Source: Prostheceraeus crozeri
Taxonomy: Eukaryota; Platyhelminthes; Polycladida; Euryleptidae
DNA: 64,000 nucleotides
Assembly: GCA_907163375.1 (NCBI GenBank)
Contig: CAJQUW010009023.1
Span: 62,001-126,000 of the forward strand
Reading direction: 5' to 3'
Both the position numbers and the translations under genes were made by a program. A model generated the notes under the pieces. It worked only from the letters and a program-made list of their open reading frames with translations, made no database searches and had not been told where the DNA came from. Positions 34,014 to 45,267 of the stretch are shown here, one piece after another; position 1 is the stretch's first letter, and each line of letters begins with the position of its first letter.

Positions 34014-34371
34014 GATGCGTTTTCTATCTAATAGCGTGAGCCGTGAACACCCATGCGCTTTCATTAGACGGTCGTCGCATAAAATAATAGCTAAATAATA
34101 GCAAAACTCGCAGATTTGGGGTTTAACTTACACAAATCTGCATTAGTTATATAATAATGTAAGCATTTATTAGTTTATGCATAACTTATGCATTTTTTTA
34201 TTATCAGTTTTATGCATAAGGCCGGTTCGCTTTCTTTCCTTACTGATGTTCTAATTCTCACCACCGGTTCACTTTCCCACAGCCGCTGTCGCCCTATTAC
34301 CCATAATCTGTTGTTTGTAATGACTTCATTGTTACCAGTCACCTCCTTCATCTTAACATTTTATTTTCCAG

Positions 34372-34557
34372 ACACCACCATTCGTAATCGCAGTTCTGCG
34401 GGTCTACGGAATGAAGCAGGCAGCAATAGCTGCTACAGTTGGCATTATTCTATCCTGCCTTACTCTCATGTTCTCGTGCTTTATCTACAAGCGATATTAT
34501 CGATCACGTTACATCAGAAATCGCCATGAATATACTGAGATGAAGAACGATATTTGA
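34372..34557 (+). CDS. Terminal exon of a single-pass membrane protein
   Basis: A strong acceptor (CATTTTATTTTCCAG) precedes ACACCACCATTC. The frame, open to TGA at 34555-34557, reads TPPFVIAVLRVYGMKQAAIA, then ATVGIILSCLTLMFSCFIY (one membrane helix), then a basic stretch KRYYRSRYIRNR and the tail HEYTEMKNDI. This is the plan of a C-terminal membrane anchor with positive residues just inside and a short cytoplasmic tail carrying a tyrosine. GC content is higher than in flanking DNA. The upstream exons are mostly missing or unrecognised, so the family stays unknown. The competing frame of 113 residues across this region is a shadow. Confidence 0.55.
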   Translation, partial: TPPFVIAVLRVYGMKQAAIAATVGIILSCLTLMFSCFIYKRYYRSRYIRNRHEYTEMKNDI

Positions 34558-35370
34558 GCCCTTATGAGACTTGAGTGTTTCTTATTAATCAATAATAAGA
34601 CGGTGATGAGTGTGTAATTGTAATGAGCTTGTCACGTGTGCAACCGTCTGTCATTCTATCATCTTCTATAAACAAGTTTGATGTCCCTGCATTTGTGTAC
34701 ATATTCATTTTGGTGCTCCAATACAATTTTGGAAAAACTACAGTGCTCATTATTAAAGCTTACATTTCCATTTATAGAAATAGAAGATAGTCCATTTAAA
34801 TACATATTTCGTAGTAACAAGCAATATTTCAAACAGATAGAAACAATTTTTATAAAATATTTATGGTCATTAAAAGTAAAGGCTATTCATCGTTAATTGC
34901 ACTTGAAGAACTATGCTTAATCCAGAAGCACTCAACTTGCAAGTGTTTTCTTTCATTTTCATTATATGTCCATCTTCTCAAATTGCACAATTGAAAACTG
35001 AAACACCAAGTTACAAAAAGATTTCATGACATTTTCCAGTAGGAAGCCCGCTATAGATTTTTGTAGCAAATAAGAAAACAAAACAACCACTTTTCATAAT
35101 TAACTTGTAGTAAATTCATACCCAAGGCCTTCCCATAAGAACATCTTACCGTCATCAGGGAAATATCTAGCGACCTAGAAATACATTCATGCAAATTTCT
35201 ACTTAAGACATTCGAAATTATAAATCTCTTCTATGGAAAATCTAAATCTGTGACAAGCAGAAACTATGATAATAACCCAAAACACAGTGATACGAGTATA
35301 CCGTTTAGAATTTATGCTAAATTTGGCTTAATATCATATTCAGGATTGCTATTTTGAAATTTTTTATCAG
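34558..35370. other. Non-coding, nothing recognised
   Basis: Would hold the 3' untranslated region of the preceding gene; no clear AATAAA within the first 300 bp was found. Confidence 0.35.
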
Positions 35371-35670
35371 ATGCCGTCAGAAGGAGCACAAGTAAACAAG
35401 AACAAAGCCAACATAGCGGTAACAGAAAAATCTCAATGCGATGATGTCCTCAGAAGTTTAAGTACAAAATTTCTGTTGGCAGCTGCAAACCCTGCGTTTC
35501 GCCAAGACTCCTTGGTGTCACTGCTCAGAATGGCCCAAGCTAGCTTAAAATGTCAAGAACAGCTGAGCAGGCTAAAGGACTGCACAACAGAATATGCGTT
35601 TATTTCTCTTGACTCTGCCGTGCGGCTAATAATCAGACAGATTGCAGACAGCACGTTTCATTGGACATAG
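35371..35670 (+). CDS. Hypothetical reading frame, 99 aa, possible exon
   Basis: The frame begins right after an acceptor-like TTTTTTATCAG and encodes a soluble, helix-prone product: DDVLRSLSTKFLLAAANPAF, then SLVSLLRMAQASLKC, then LDSAVRLIIRQIADS. It has no motif I know. A degraded copy of its middle part follows at 35672-35785 (ATGATGTCCTCAGA through TGGCCCAAACTAGG). So it could be a decayed tandem gene, an exon, or part of a mobile element. Confidence 0.3.
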   Translation: MPSEGAQVNKNKANIAVTEKSQCDDVLRSLSTKFLLAAANPAFRQDSLVSLLRMAQASLKCQEQLSRLKDCTTEYAFISLDSAVRLIIRQIADSTFHWT

Positions 35671-35671
35671 A

Positions 35672-35785
35672 GTGAGATGATGTCCTCAGACTTGAACACT
35701 TTAACCACATAAATTTCTCGGCAGCCTAGACACTGCATTTCGCCCTACAAAGGCTCGTTGTTACTGCTCGGGATGGCCCAAACTA
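35672..35785 (+). repeat. Degraded partial copy of 35437-35545
   Basis: Shared strings in the same order are GATGATGTCCTCAGA, AAATTTCT, GGCAGC, GCATTTCGCC and GGATGGCCCAA or its close variant. Roughly three quarters of positions agree by eye. Confidence 0.6.
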
Positions 35786-35799
35786 GGAATTTTTGTAAT

Positions 35800-37343
35800 T
35801 CTGCAATTATATAATGCATATCAAAATTACACAGTATGAATACTGCCGAATAAAGTGCACTAAATGAACAGTACATGAATATAGTGCAACTTACATGAAG
35901 GTGTATAATATCACAGTGTTTTATGCTTGATGATGAAGCATCGCTTACGCAACATATCTCGTTTAGAGAATTGGGGACTGAACACCGCATAACTTTTTGC
36001 TGACATCATATGAACTCTTCATGTGAACTTTTCTCTGGATCATTAAAATCACTGTCATATGGAAAGTACTATTGTTTATTTCTTTGACAGCAAAATATAT
36101 CATAAAGCTCTGAACTATGCAGTATTGAAAAATTGGTGTCGATTTTGGACACGTATGCTGACAATAAAACCATAATTACTCAGCTGTTCAGCACAGCATT
36201 AGCAGTTTAATAACGAACATCAAATAGATATTCCGCATTGCTTTGCAAAATAAGCTTTCTGTTTACCCAAGCGAGACCTTGAAGTTTGTTTTTCTTGAAT
36301 TAAAAATGATGAAATTGCCAGCTGATTTGCTTTAATTGCTACTGATATGCATTCACTTTTTCTTGTCTCCGTCTATATTTTATGTAAGTGATATTCGGCA
36401 GAAATGATCCAGAAATGCACCATGCCAACTGAAATGTATCATGTAATTATGTTGCATTGAAGGATTTAATAGAATGCACAAATTGTAATATATGTGGCAT
36501 TATTTAATCTAATATAGTCTTTTAAAAAACAATGAATTATTTAACGTAGACAATACTTGTTAAGTACATCGAAGCAATTTCAGAAAATCGCATTATGCTC
36601 AAAGAATGATTACTCTTTAATCGCATGATTAATCGCGCGACCATGTGATGCCAAAACGCAGGCTGGCAGTATTCAGGATTGTTTTAAAAATGGCCTTCGA
36701 GCAGCCTATCCGATCTCTATGCCTTCGAAAATCAGATGATTACTCACTCAAAACCATTTTCATACCAAGAAAACGTGTAGCGAAGTTAGCCTACTGACCC
36801 AGCCAGGGGCCATCTTTAGTATTCCTGTCCCACTCCTGATACCAACCTATGTGTCAGCATGTGCATCCTACTATTTTCAACAAAAAAGACCTTCTTCGTA
36901 GAGAAAATTAGTTCAAGACTTCAAATGACCAGGCTGTGAAGCACTCCCTGCCAAATATGGGTAGCTCTGCTAATACTCGGAGCTCGACAGCCAAACCTTG
37001 CAAATATAGCAAAATCACTCTTAAATGATTGTTTCCATAGAGGTAGAGGTACAGTAGTAACTCAGCATGTATGAAATCCCCAATGTATATACAGTTTTGA
37101 TTTTGTTTAATGAACTCTAGTTGATACCCACATACCACATGTGGGATATGCAATTTTTACACTCTTGGAGAAATTAGCACGGATTTGACTGATCATGATA
37201 GCAACACATCATCGTTTTTCGCGGCATGTTGTCATGCCACCATCGAGCACTCACCGGAGAAGCAACTCATTTATCCCATTTTGCTCCTCTGTATATAATG
37301 TAATGTATGCAAAATGAAGGATGACATTCCAATGCTATAGCAT
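35800..37343. other. Non-coding, nothing recognised
   Basis: AT-rich; chance frames only. Confidence 0.4.
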
Positions 37344-38432
37344 ACAATTCAGCGTAGCAAAGTGCGTCAAGGTAACAAACTTTAAAAAAAAAACAAGCTA
37401 ATGGCTAATGACAAATTAATTTTTAGTAGTTGCAAAATATGATTTAAAAGAAAATTTTTATATCCTAAAATGTCTAAAAATTTTAAAAATACTTACTAGA
37501 AGGACAAACAACGCTTCTCCTCTCCTCATGTGTAATGAATTGGCGAGTAAGTCGTTCTGTTCAAAATTATGTTTATCACTTATATATTGAAAAGATCCTA
37601 TTTAACAGTCTGCCCATTCAGATGATAAGAGGACAGGTCTGTTTCCAATCAAAATACCAGATCTAGCTAATAGCACAGCGGGATTACGCTATCTAAAATC
37701 TACCAAATGTGTAAGAGAATTAATATTAGCTCCTTAAGCTAAAACGTGAAATAGAATTCTACAAAATATGCATACAAATTATTTGACTATTTTTAATGAG
37801 GTCATCAACAGGAACTTGGTCAGGACGATCGCGTTTCGACCGCTTAATCCTGTATAATAGAGAAAGGTTAGCATCTATAAAAAAAAATAGAGTCACATTG
37901 ACTGAAATGTACCTCAGGCATTTGAAAGAAGGACAGAGTCCAGCCAGTAGAGGTCAAGAGGCGGGGACATAATCCACCTTCAACTCAAGACGTGCTGCAA
38001 AAACAATTCAGCGTAGCAAAGTGCGTCAAGGTAACAAAGTTAAAAAAACAAGCTAATGACTAGTTACTTTTCAATAGGTACAAAGTATGATTTAAAAGAA
38101 AAGTTTTATATCCTAAAATGTCTAAAAATTTAAAAAATGCTTACTAGAAGGACAAACAACGCTTCTCCTCTCCTCATGTGTAATGAATTGGCGAGTAAGT
38201 CGTTCTGTTCAAAATTATGTTTATCACTTATATATTGAAAAGATTCTATTTAACAGTCTGCCCATTCAGATGATAAGAGGACAGGTCTGTTTCCAATCAA
38301 AATACCAGATCTAGCTAACACAGCGGGATTACGCTATCTAAAATCTACCAAGTGTGTAAGAGAATTGATATTAGTTCCTTAAGCTAAAACGTGAAATAAA
38401 ATTCTACAAAATATGCATACAAATTATTTGAC
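37344..38432. repeat. Pair of ~435-bp direct repeats with spacer
   Basis: Units 37344-37787 and 38003-38432 share ACAATTCAGCGTAGCAAAGT at the start and AAATTATTTGAC at the end, with high identity and a few small indels. The 215-bp spacer contains GATCGCGTTTCGACCGC, a phrase of the type found near ends of Penelope-like elements. No coding sequence lies between the repeats. They could be tandem terminal repeats of a retroelement or a simple segmental duplication. Confidence 0.75.
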
Positions 38433-38910
38433 AAGTTCGTCTCTATCAGATTGAAAAGAACTCACCCCAAATATCTTCGCAAATTTTGATTTTTATTACT
38501 TATTCAAGAAACGCATATCATCAGGGGATTAATATAAAACAGTGTAATTTACAAAAATATTCATGAGAGCCAAGGTCATGATGAAGTTTGTTATTGCAAT
38601 TAATAAAATGCATTATGATTGTGTTATGCATACAGAGGTCAAATCATTCATTTTCGCAATATTGTAGCATATGGCAATCCTCTAATTCACTCACACGATT
38701 CTATCACGTTAAACCGTGTCATGCAACATTTGCAATTAGCAAAAATACTTAAGCAACAGCAAGTAACTAAGCAAGTAAAGCAAGTTATATCTTCAATGAA
38801 AGTAATTTGTATACAAATGTGGTTGAAGATATTTAAATATCATTTGAAAATTTCTAAGAACATTACAGAACATCATACAAGCCAAGAGTGTGATAAGTCA
38901 TACATGTATA
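38433..38910. other. Non-coding; Penelope-end-like phrase
   Basis: Near 38500 the minus strand reads CCTGATGATATGCGTTTCTT, similar to phrases seen near Penelope-like element ends. Otherwise nothing recognised; the plus-strand 165-residue frame (38619-39116) has no family resemblance and its right end is antisense to a LINE. Confidence 0.3.
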
Positions 38911-39770
38911 TTATTCAACAAATGATGCAGATCTATAACGAGCAGTTTTTGAGATTGGGAAAATTAGGCGTCCACAGCGTTGACTCTTCTGTGGGAAAAT
39001 GTCATGGAGGCAATGATTTTGCATGGAGTATTTCTCAAAGAGCCTCAGAGATTTCTGCAATTTCCTCTCATCCAAAGATTCAATACAAGCACAAGATGCA
39101 TCGATGCCACAGATAATGCGGTGTGCTTTCCGTTGCAATTTTTCCATGAGTCCTCAGATAGGTTAGCATACCGACAAACAAGGGCGAAAAGTGTTCCAAA
39201 ATGGATCTCAAAAGGGAATTATACACACAAAACGATCCCTTTTTGACAAAATATAGTTTAAAATGCGAAGACAATGTAGGCGACGGGTGAAGGTTGTAGT
39301 TACAAGATCAAAATGTTTCTCCCACTTTAAATCAGCTGACCAAAGAACTCCCAAGATCATGTGCGCCTGAACATCAAGATCGACGCCAGGTAGGTACAAT
39401 GACGGATGAAAAATTGTGTGATTTTCTTATTGGTAGGCACTTGCTCTTGCTGCTATTCACCGTCAAGAACATAGTTCTAGCCCATAAAAGAACATTTCCG
39501 TGTTCAATTGTAAGTAAAGAGCCCTGGAATACACCTGAAGTCGCATTAACCGGGCGACTCACGACGCCATGTATTCGAACACTTTGCTGATGATCGTTGA
39601 GGCAGGAAGTTATTAATATGACAAAAGACGATGGGAAGTTGCACTCGGAAAGACGTCTCAAGATAATGCTATGGTCAAGCTTATCAAAGGCTTTCGCTAA
39701 GTCGTAGGACAATATTTGAACCCCAGAAGCCTGTTTGAATATCAGCCGGTGCATTTTTTGGCTCTTTTCT
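38911..39770 (-). mobile_element. LINE relic, CR1/Jockey-like
   Basis: On the minus strand the frame 39374-39754 reads SYDLAKAFDKLDHSIILRRL, the RT catalytic A-box with its D, then SVRIHGVVSRPVNATSGVFQ, the motif before the QGS turn. A second frame has LGVLWSADLKWEKH (39208-39399), typical of the region after the palm. The last, 38911-39147, has MEKLQRKAHRIICG and ends with SKTARYRSASF, matching the C-terminus of such elements. A YADD box is not visible and stretches are missing, so it is a dead fragment. Confidence 0.8.
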
Positions 39771-41109
39771 ATAGTTCCCCACCCGCTAGTACCTTAACAC
39801 ATGTTGCTTTACGAAAAATCGCAAGGAATCGAGGAACGTGGGTATCTTAGATATCGGGAAACTCATGCTGACGGCGATGATGACTTATATGTGAAGTCAC
39901 AAGGTGCGCACGCGTAGACTAACTGCCAAAGGAAACAATCGCAATGATTCACTTTGTAAATCAGGGCTTCGACTGATGGTCCCAAGGTTCTCATAGCGAG
40001 AGAAGTGCCTACGGAACTGGCGAGGGAAAACTAGAAAAGGACCCATTTTTAGCGGTCAACTGTACGTCCGTCATTCAGTGTATGAAGACGAAGTCACCAA
40101 TGGTACAGACCTTGACCTTGTACAGACCTTGATCCTAATCAAAACAGTTCAAATACGCTTGAACAATGTAATGGAAATGTCACGATGAATATGATTGTGA
40201 TTGTGGACTTTGCATAGTACAACTGCTGAAATCCATGTGTTCGTGAATCACTTAATGCATAGAGACAAAATGATGAAATACAAAATGAGTAAAATCGTCA
40301 AAATTAAATTAAAATATGAACTTTACTCATTTTGTAGAGGCTCTCAAATATCAAATACTGAATCATGTGACTCACCTCAACTTTTTTTTCAAATTTGATG
40401 TTATCAGCTCAATTATGTTTCGAATTTCATGGCATTCTAATAATTTTTTTTTCTGCATAAGTAAATGTACAAAAATTGCCAAGTGTTTCACAATCCATAG
40501 ATATTTCTTGAATTTTACCATTGGATTCGAATGGGAATTCTTTAACCGTGTCTATAACCGAAAGCGACTGGCTGTGACACTCAAGAATTTGATTTTTGCA
40601 TTTAGCGTTTCAAGATCTACAAATCCATGCTATTAAGCCCTTTGTGCGCGAATTTAGGAAGAAAGTGTCAGTAGCTCCCGGACTATGTAGGCTCCTTGAA
40701 ATGTGATCATTTTCCGGGATTGTTCATCTCCGCCTGCGTTAAGTCTAAAGCTTACTTATTTGTGATTGAGTAGACGTCGATGAGGAAATACGTCGCTGAG
40801 ATAGACTACCAGTTTCGAGCCATCAGTATTTGAAATGTTAGATCATCTGATTTCATGTATACTTCTGAAAACTGATCATGCCACTTTACTATAACCGAAA
40901 AATATTTTTTGTTTCGGTGACTTGCTGAGCGAGCTTACTCGAATGCATGATGCACAAGGAATGTTGATACGTTGTGCAATTATAAGTGCCCTACAAGTTA
41001 TCAAAAATTTGCATATTTCGTCATTGTGTGACATTTCTCTCTACTGTCCTCGCCACGTCAGTAACATAATATACACTAGTATCATAGCCACCCTGTATGC
41101 AAAGATGAA
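39771..41109. other. Non-coding, nothing recognised
   Basis: Chance frames only, including 40316-40636 (106 aa, rich in F and I, no motif). Confidence 0.4.
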
Positions 41110-43760
41110 ACATCGATTGTAGCGTTTTTAAATAAAAGTGCAAGGTCAAAAGTATCAGATAATGTATTCAAAAAAGTCTTTCCTACTGGTAGTAATGCTG
41201 GTAAACTATACGGTGCCATTAAAGTGCACAAACAAGACAAAGATGCTCGCCCCATAGCCAGCACTATAGCCACCACAGCACGTAACTTAGCAAAATACCT
41301 CGATGAAATAAAAAGAGCAAATTAACAAAACATGCATGTTAGATTCAAGTAAACAATTCGTTGAGGAATTAGAAAATGATAAAATTTTATTTAATTACAA
41401 AAATTGCTTATGTAGTTAAGATGCAGAATTACTGTTCATAAATGTACTAGTAAAAAAGACTATTGAACTAGCAGCTGACGTAGTGTATCATTATCAAAAT
41501 GACAAGCTTGAATTTAGAAAAGATGTCTTTATAAAACGAGTAGGGTAAATCCAATTTATTCCACAACATTTCTGTTTTTTCAACTTTGGGTCTCAGATTT
41601 CCGTCAAAATTTGCATATCTACTCATTTTTTTTACGCTCAACACGAAAATCTTAGCGGCGACCACACCAAATAAAGACTTTCCATAGAAATCTAGCACTT
41701 TTAAAATGCCATTTTCTTCTACATCTCGGCCAGAGGACAAATTGATCTCGGTCAGATAGATGTCGAACAGGAAACTCTTCGGCTTCTGCATTTGGGTTGC
41801 TGATGAGACTGGGAACTTACGCTGAATTCTTGCATGCGTAAAGCGAAGTGACCAAAATGTAATGTACTGCATATGATGTCCTTTGACCGTGACCCGCCTT
41901 GTCACTTGACCGAGATCTTCAATTTCAACGTTGTCCATTGACCGAGACTTTTTAGGGTCTCGGTCAGAGGACAAATTGATGTCAAACAGGAAACTCTTCA
42001 GCTTCTGCATTTGGGTTCATGAGACTGGGGATCATGAGACTGGGGACTTAGGGCGAATACTTGAATGCGTAAGACGAAGTGATCTAAATGTAATTGCATA
42101 CATTATAATGTCCTTTGACCAAGACCTTTGTATTCTGACCGAGATCTTCAATTTTAGCGTTGTCCTCTGACCGAGATTGTTTAGGGTCTCGGTCAGAGGA
42201 CATTCTCGTGGTTGTTGGAAATTTTGAGAGGGTTAATTAATATAAATGAATAATTTCTTTTGCATAGATTTTAAGAGCATGGATCCCTCCTATGCTGTGA
42301 AATTTCATCTGTTCTGACAAAATTTCTGGTTTCAGCATCCATGTGAAATTTTTGGGAATATTCAAATTCTCTGGTCGAAGAAACGGATAAAAATATTTTT
42401 AAATCAATATTGTTCACCTGTAACGTCACCAAACTGAATTTTCTTTACGGATTTATAAACTAGCACACTAGAGGATTCGTTTGGTGCAAAACGTTTGATG
42501 GAAAAATATTCTTCGAGAAAAGGTACCTCGGTCAGAGGACAGAAAACGTCTCGGTCAGAGGGCATGTTTTCATTGGACAATGGAAACCCAGTGGAAATTC
42601 AATGATTATTATTAATTACAATATTTAAAATGAGACTGTCTTAAAGAGATGATCTTCTTATTTCAGATGATATAAATATTAGTGGGTGTATTTGAATGTA
42701 TCTGACCGAAAATCCGTGCTGAAGTGAGAATACTGTAACTTTGGACATGCTTTTTTGGTCTATTTTCAGCAAAAAAACGGCAACTTGTGAAGATGGTATT
42801 GGCTTTGTGACTTTTTAAAAACCATGCCATACTAGATGAGATCTTTACGTTTCGATTAAAAAAAACTATTGAAATCGGTTCGTCATTTTTGTCAAATGCT
42901 GTGGATTAAATTGGATTTACCCATTACTGCTTTCCGTTGGTGGTTGGTTCTCTTTCAATAATCAGTTATACAGACAAATATATGGAGTAAGCATGAGGTC
43001 TCCCCTGGGACCTACATTCGCGAACATATTTTTATCAAACCTAGAACAAAACTGGTTCAATGAACATTTTTCTCCGTTCGATGATCAATCAAAATAGGAA
43101 AATTCACGATTTTCTAAACAAACAACACCCCAACATTAAATTTACAGTAGAAAAAGGAAAATACTCTATATCATTCCTTGATGATAAAATTGATTCAGTA
43201 AATAATTTAAGTACAGCAGTTTATTGTAAGAATACTGGTTTAAGATAAGAATGTTGCTTTGCTATTGAATTTTTGCCGCATGTTGCTCGATAGATTGGAA
43301 AAAACACTTGTTACTGTTATGTTACACCGAGCATTTACTGCATGGTCAAATTGTAATTTCATGAAGGAGTAATTTCATGTAATTTCATAGCATAGTAAAC
43401 GATTTCAAAAATATCAAATTATTTAAATAATATCATTTAAAAAATCGTTAAAATATTAAAAATTTTAAAAAGCTGTTGAAATCATGTCTTGTGCACCGAT
43501 TTACATGTCAGGTTGATCTTGATACCCAATATTTGGGTCAAACAAAAAACGATTTCACCAACGAATAAGTGAACGCATAAAGGGTAATTCGGCAGTTAAG
43601 TACTCACTTAAGTAGATGTACTGCATGTATTAATAAAATACATGACTAATTTAAAATTGAATATCAAGGTAGAAATAAGTGAAAAATTGGAATCATTGAA
43701 GCGATTAAAATAAATGAAAAATTATCTAAATTGAATAGAACATTAAGACACAACGGAACA
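41110..43760 (+). mobile_element. Penelope-like element fossil, RT plus GIY-YIG
   Basis: The RT part is visible as KLYGAIKVHKQDKDARPIAS (about 41200-41265) and, further on, QLYRQIYGVSMRSPLGPTFA with NIFLSNLEQNWF (about 42965-43060), then HPNIKFTVEKG and ISFLDDKID (43120-43190), all Penelope-type blocks in order. The GIY-YIG region follows near 43530-43610 (QYLGQTKNDF and RISERIKGNSAV). The element is broken in many places and is also split by a separate 1.38-kb element at 41543-42922. It is a fossil. Confidence 0.75.
41543..42922. mobile_element. TIR element inserted in the Penelope RT
   Basis: The ends are inverted: GGGTAAATCCAATTTATTCC at 41543 and its mirror GGATTAAATTGGATTTACCC ending at 42922 (about 25 bp, two mismatches). 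RT sequence resumes on both sides, which shows a clean insertion. Inside, a roughly 230-bp block occurs twice (41720-41940 and 41955-42180), and the motif TCTCGGTCAGAGGAC or close variants occurs about ten times in both orientations. The 180-residue minus-strand frame (41468-42010) reads across the left end and contains the repeated phrase SFLFDI twice, so it reflects the internal repeat, not a transposase. I do not recognise the family. Confidence 0.75.
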
Positions 43761-44465
43761 TCAGCATTTCTAAAAATCTTTTACCAAAATTACGGTATAG
43801 TACACGTATTACACAGTGCATGTGTGAGATAAGAATATCACAAATCGTTATTGTTTGAATGTCAAGATTACGTAGATGTAATTGTAGTATGACGTAATTT
43901 GACCAGTGAACAGGTCCTCAAACAATATTGAAACCTGAACTTGATGACTTCAAATTAAAGGCATGCGCATCTCTCCTCTATACAGATTTGAGTTAGAATT
44001 CAAAATGACAGAGGTAAAGGAAACAGCTAAATTTACAAAATTTGTTATTGCTGGCTTGATTCAAAGGACTTTTAGTCAAGGTTAATTAAATTTTATCTAT
44101 TTTGTGTATATTTTTGAACATGGTTTTATAAAATCCCATTTAATATTTCTTCTACGATTTCTCAATTTCTTTTCAATTTCTTCCATGTCCAGTTAATCGT
44201 TCTACATTTATCATGCTAGCATTAGCTTTTTTGGTCGAACACATTGTATTTCATTTTCATGCTTTTTATGATCCCTTTTTAGATTTTTTGAATTCCACAG
44301 TTTTTAGCTTTGAGAATGAAATGTGCATTTTGTATCTCAAAAAATCAACTTGTCTGCTTATTTCTGCATTCTGAAAGAATTAGGAATCAATCTGTTTGGA
44401 ACAAAGTTAGAAATATCGCAAAACATTCAATTTTGGCTCTTTTTTATTTGAAAGCATAGAAATTT
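43761..44465. other. Non-coding, nothing recognised
   Basis: AT-rich, no gene or repeat noticed. Confidence 0.4.
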
Positions 44466-44577
44466 AAATAGAATAATTAAATAGTGAGTTGCATCTTCAG
44501 TTGAAAAATGGAAACAGACCTGAATTGCAGCTGTTTCATCCAATATCAGGAATCATCAGCAGGCCTAGTTTACATCT
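44466..44577 (+). mobile_element. One-armed copy of the 26214 MITE
   Basis: Matches the left arm and centre of 26214-26388 (AAATAGAATAATTAAATAGT, TTGAAAAATGGAAACAGACC, CAGGAATCATCAGCAGGCCT) and stops before the right arm. Confidence 0.75.
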
Positions 44578-45191
44578 CTCAACATCGACACAATTTCCTA
44601 TTTAAAGGAAGAGATAATTATTACTTGGAGATTTAATCCAAATTAAGAATTCATCCGGGAAAATATTCAAACCAAAAATATCCAACAATTTTCAAAAGTG
44701 TCTGTTCACATGGATGAATTTCAACTTTTAAACTTGATCACTGTTAATTTGACATGCTACACTACCTCTCATGAGGTTAAGCACCACAACAATAGCAGAA
44801 GGTGAAATATTAGTCATAAATTTTACAAGTCGTAAGTCACAGAAAGATGCCGCAATAAATATTCAGTTTAGCAGCCCGTTATTACTCGCTTCGCTGCCCC
44901 ATCACCGTCAGTAATAGTATCAAAGAAAATACACTTTTGATTACTCTAAACACCTTTCAATAGTCTGATGCTTTCACTAACTCTTTTACAAAAACGTCAA
45001 ATCAGTGCACTCGATTGTTGCGCTAGACCAACCCATAGGGCGTTAGCATTAATGCCTCCATTGTTAAAGTTCATTTGCAATTGTTAGGGAAAACAGGTGC
45101 GAGAGTGAGACCACAAAATTGTATTACTTCGCTTCTGATTAACCTGGTAGATAACACGTAGCCAACGGTGCATATCAGATGCTAATTTTTT

Positions 45192-45200
45192 TATATAAAT
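45192..45200 (+). promoter_or_regulatory. TATA box of the FAM181-like gene
   Basis: TATATAAAT lies 68-76 bp upstream of the ATG at 45268. A start of transcription about 30 bp further on (around 45222-45232) would leave a 5' leader of about 40 bases. Confidence 0.5.
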
Positions 45201-45267
45201 GAAAGACCAAATCATATAATCTGGGCATAATAGTTCGCTCTCCTGAAAAGGTGAAAGTAGGTGAAAA

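Noticed and set aside
34188-34529. 113-residue plus-strand frame
   Set aside because: Crosses the splice acceptor at 34371 in a different phase from the exon that encodes the membrane helix.
38619-39116. 165-residue plus-strand frame
   Set aside because: The right part is antisense to a LINE and the rest has no motif.
41468-42010. 180-residue minus-strand frame
   Set aside because: It crosses the border of an inserted TIR element and contains two copies of the element's internal repeat (SFLFDI), so it reflects repeat structure rather than a gene.
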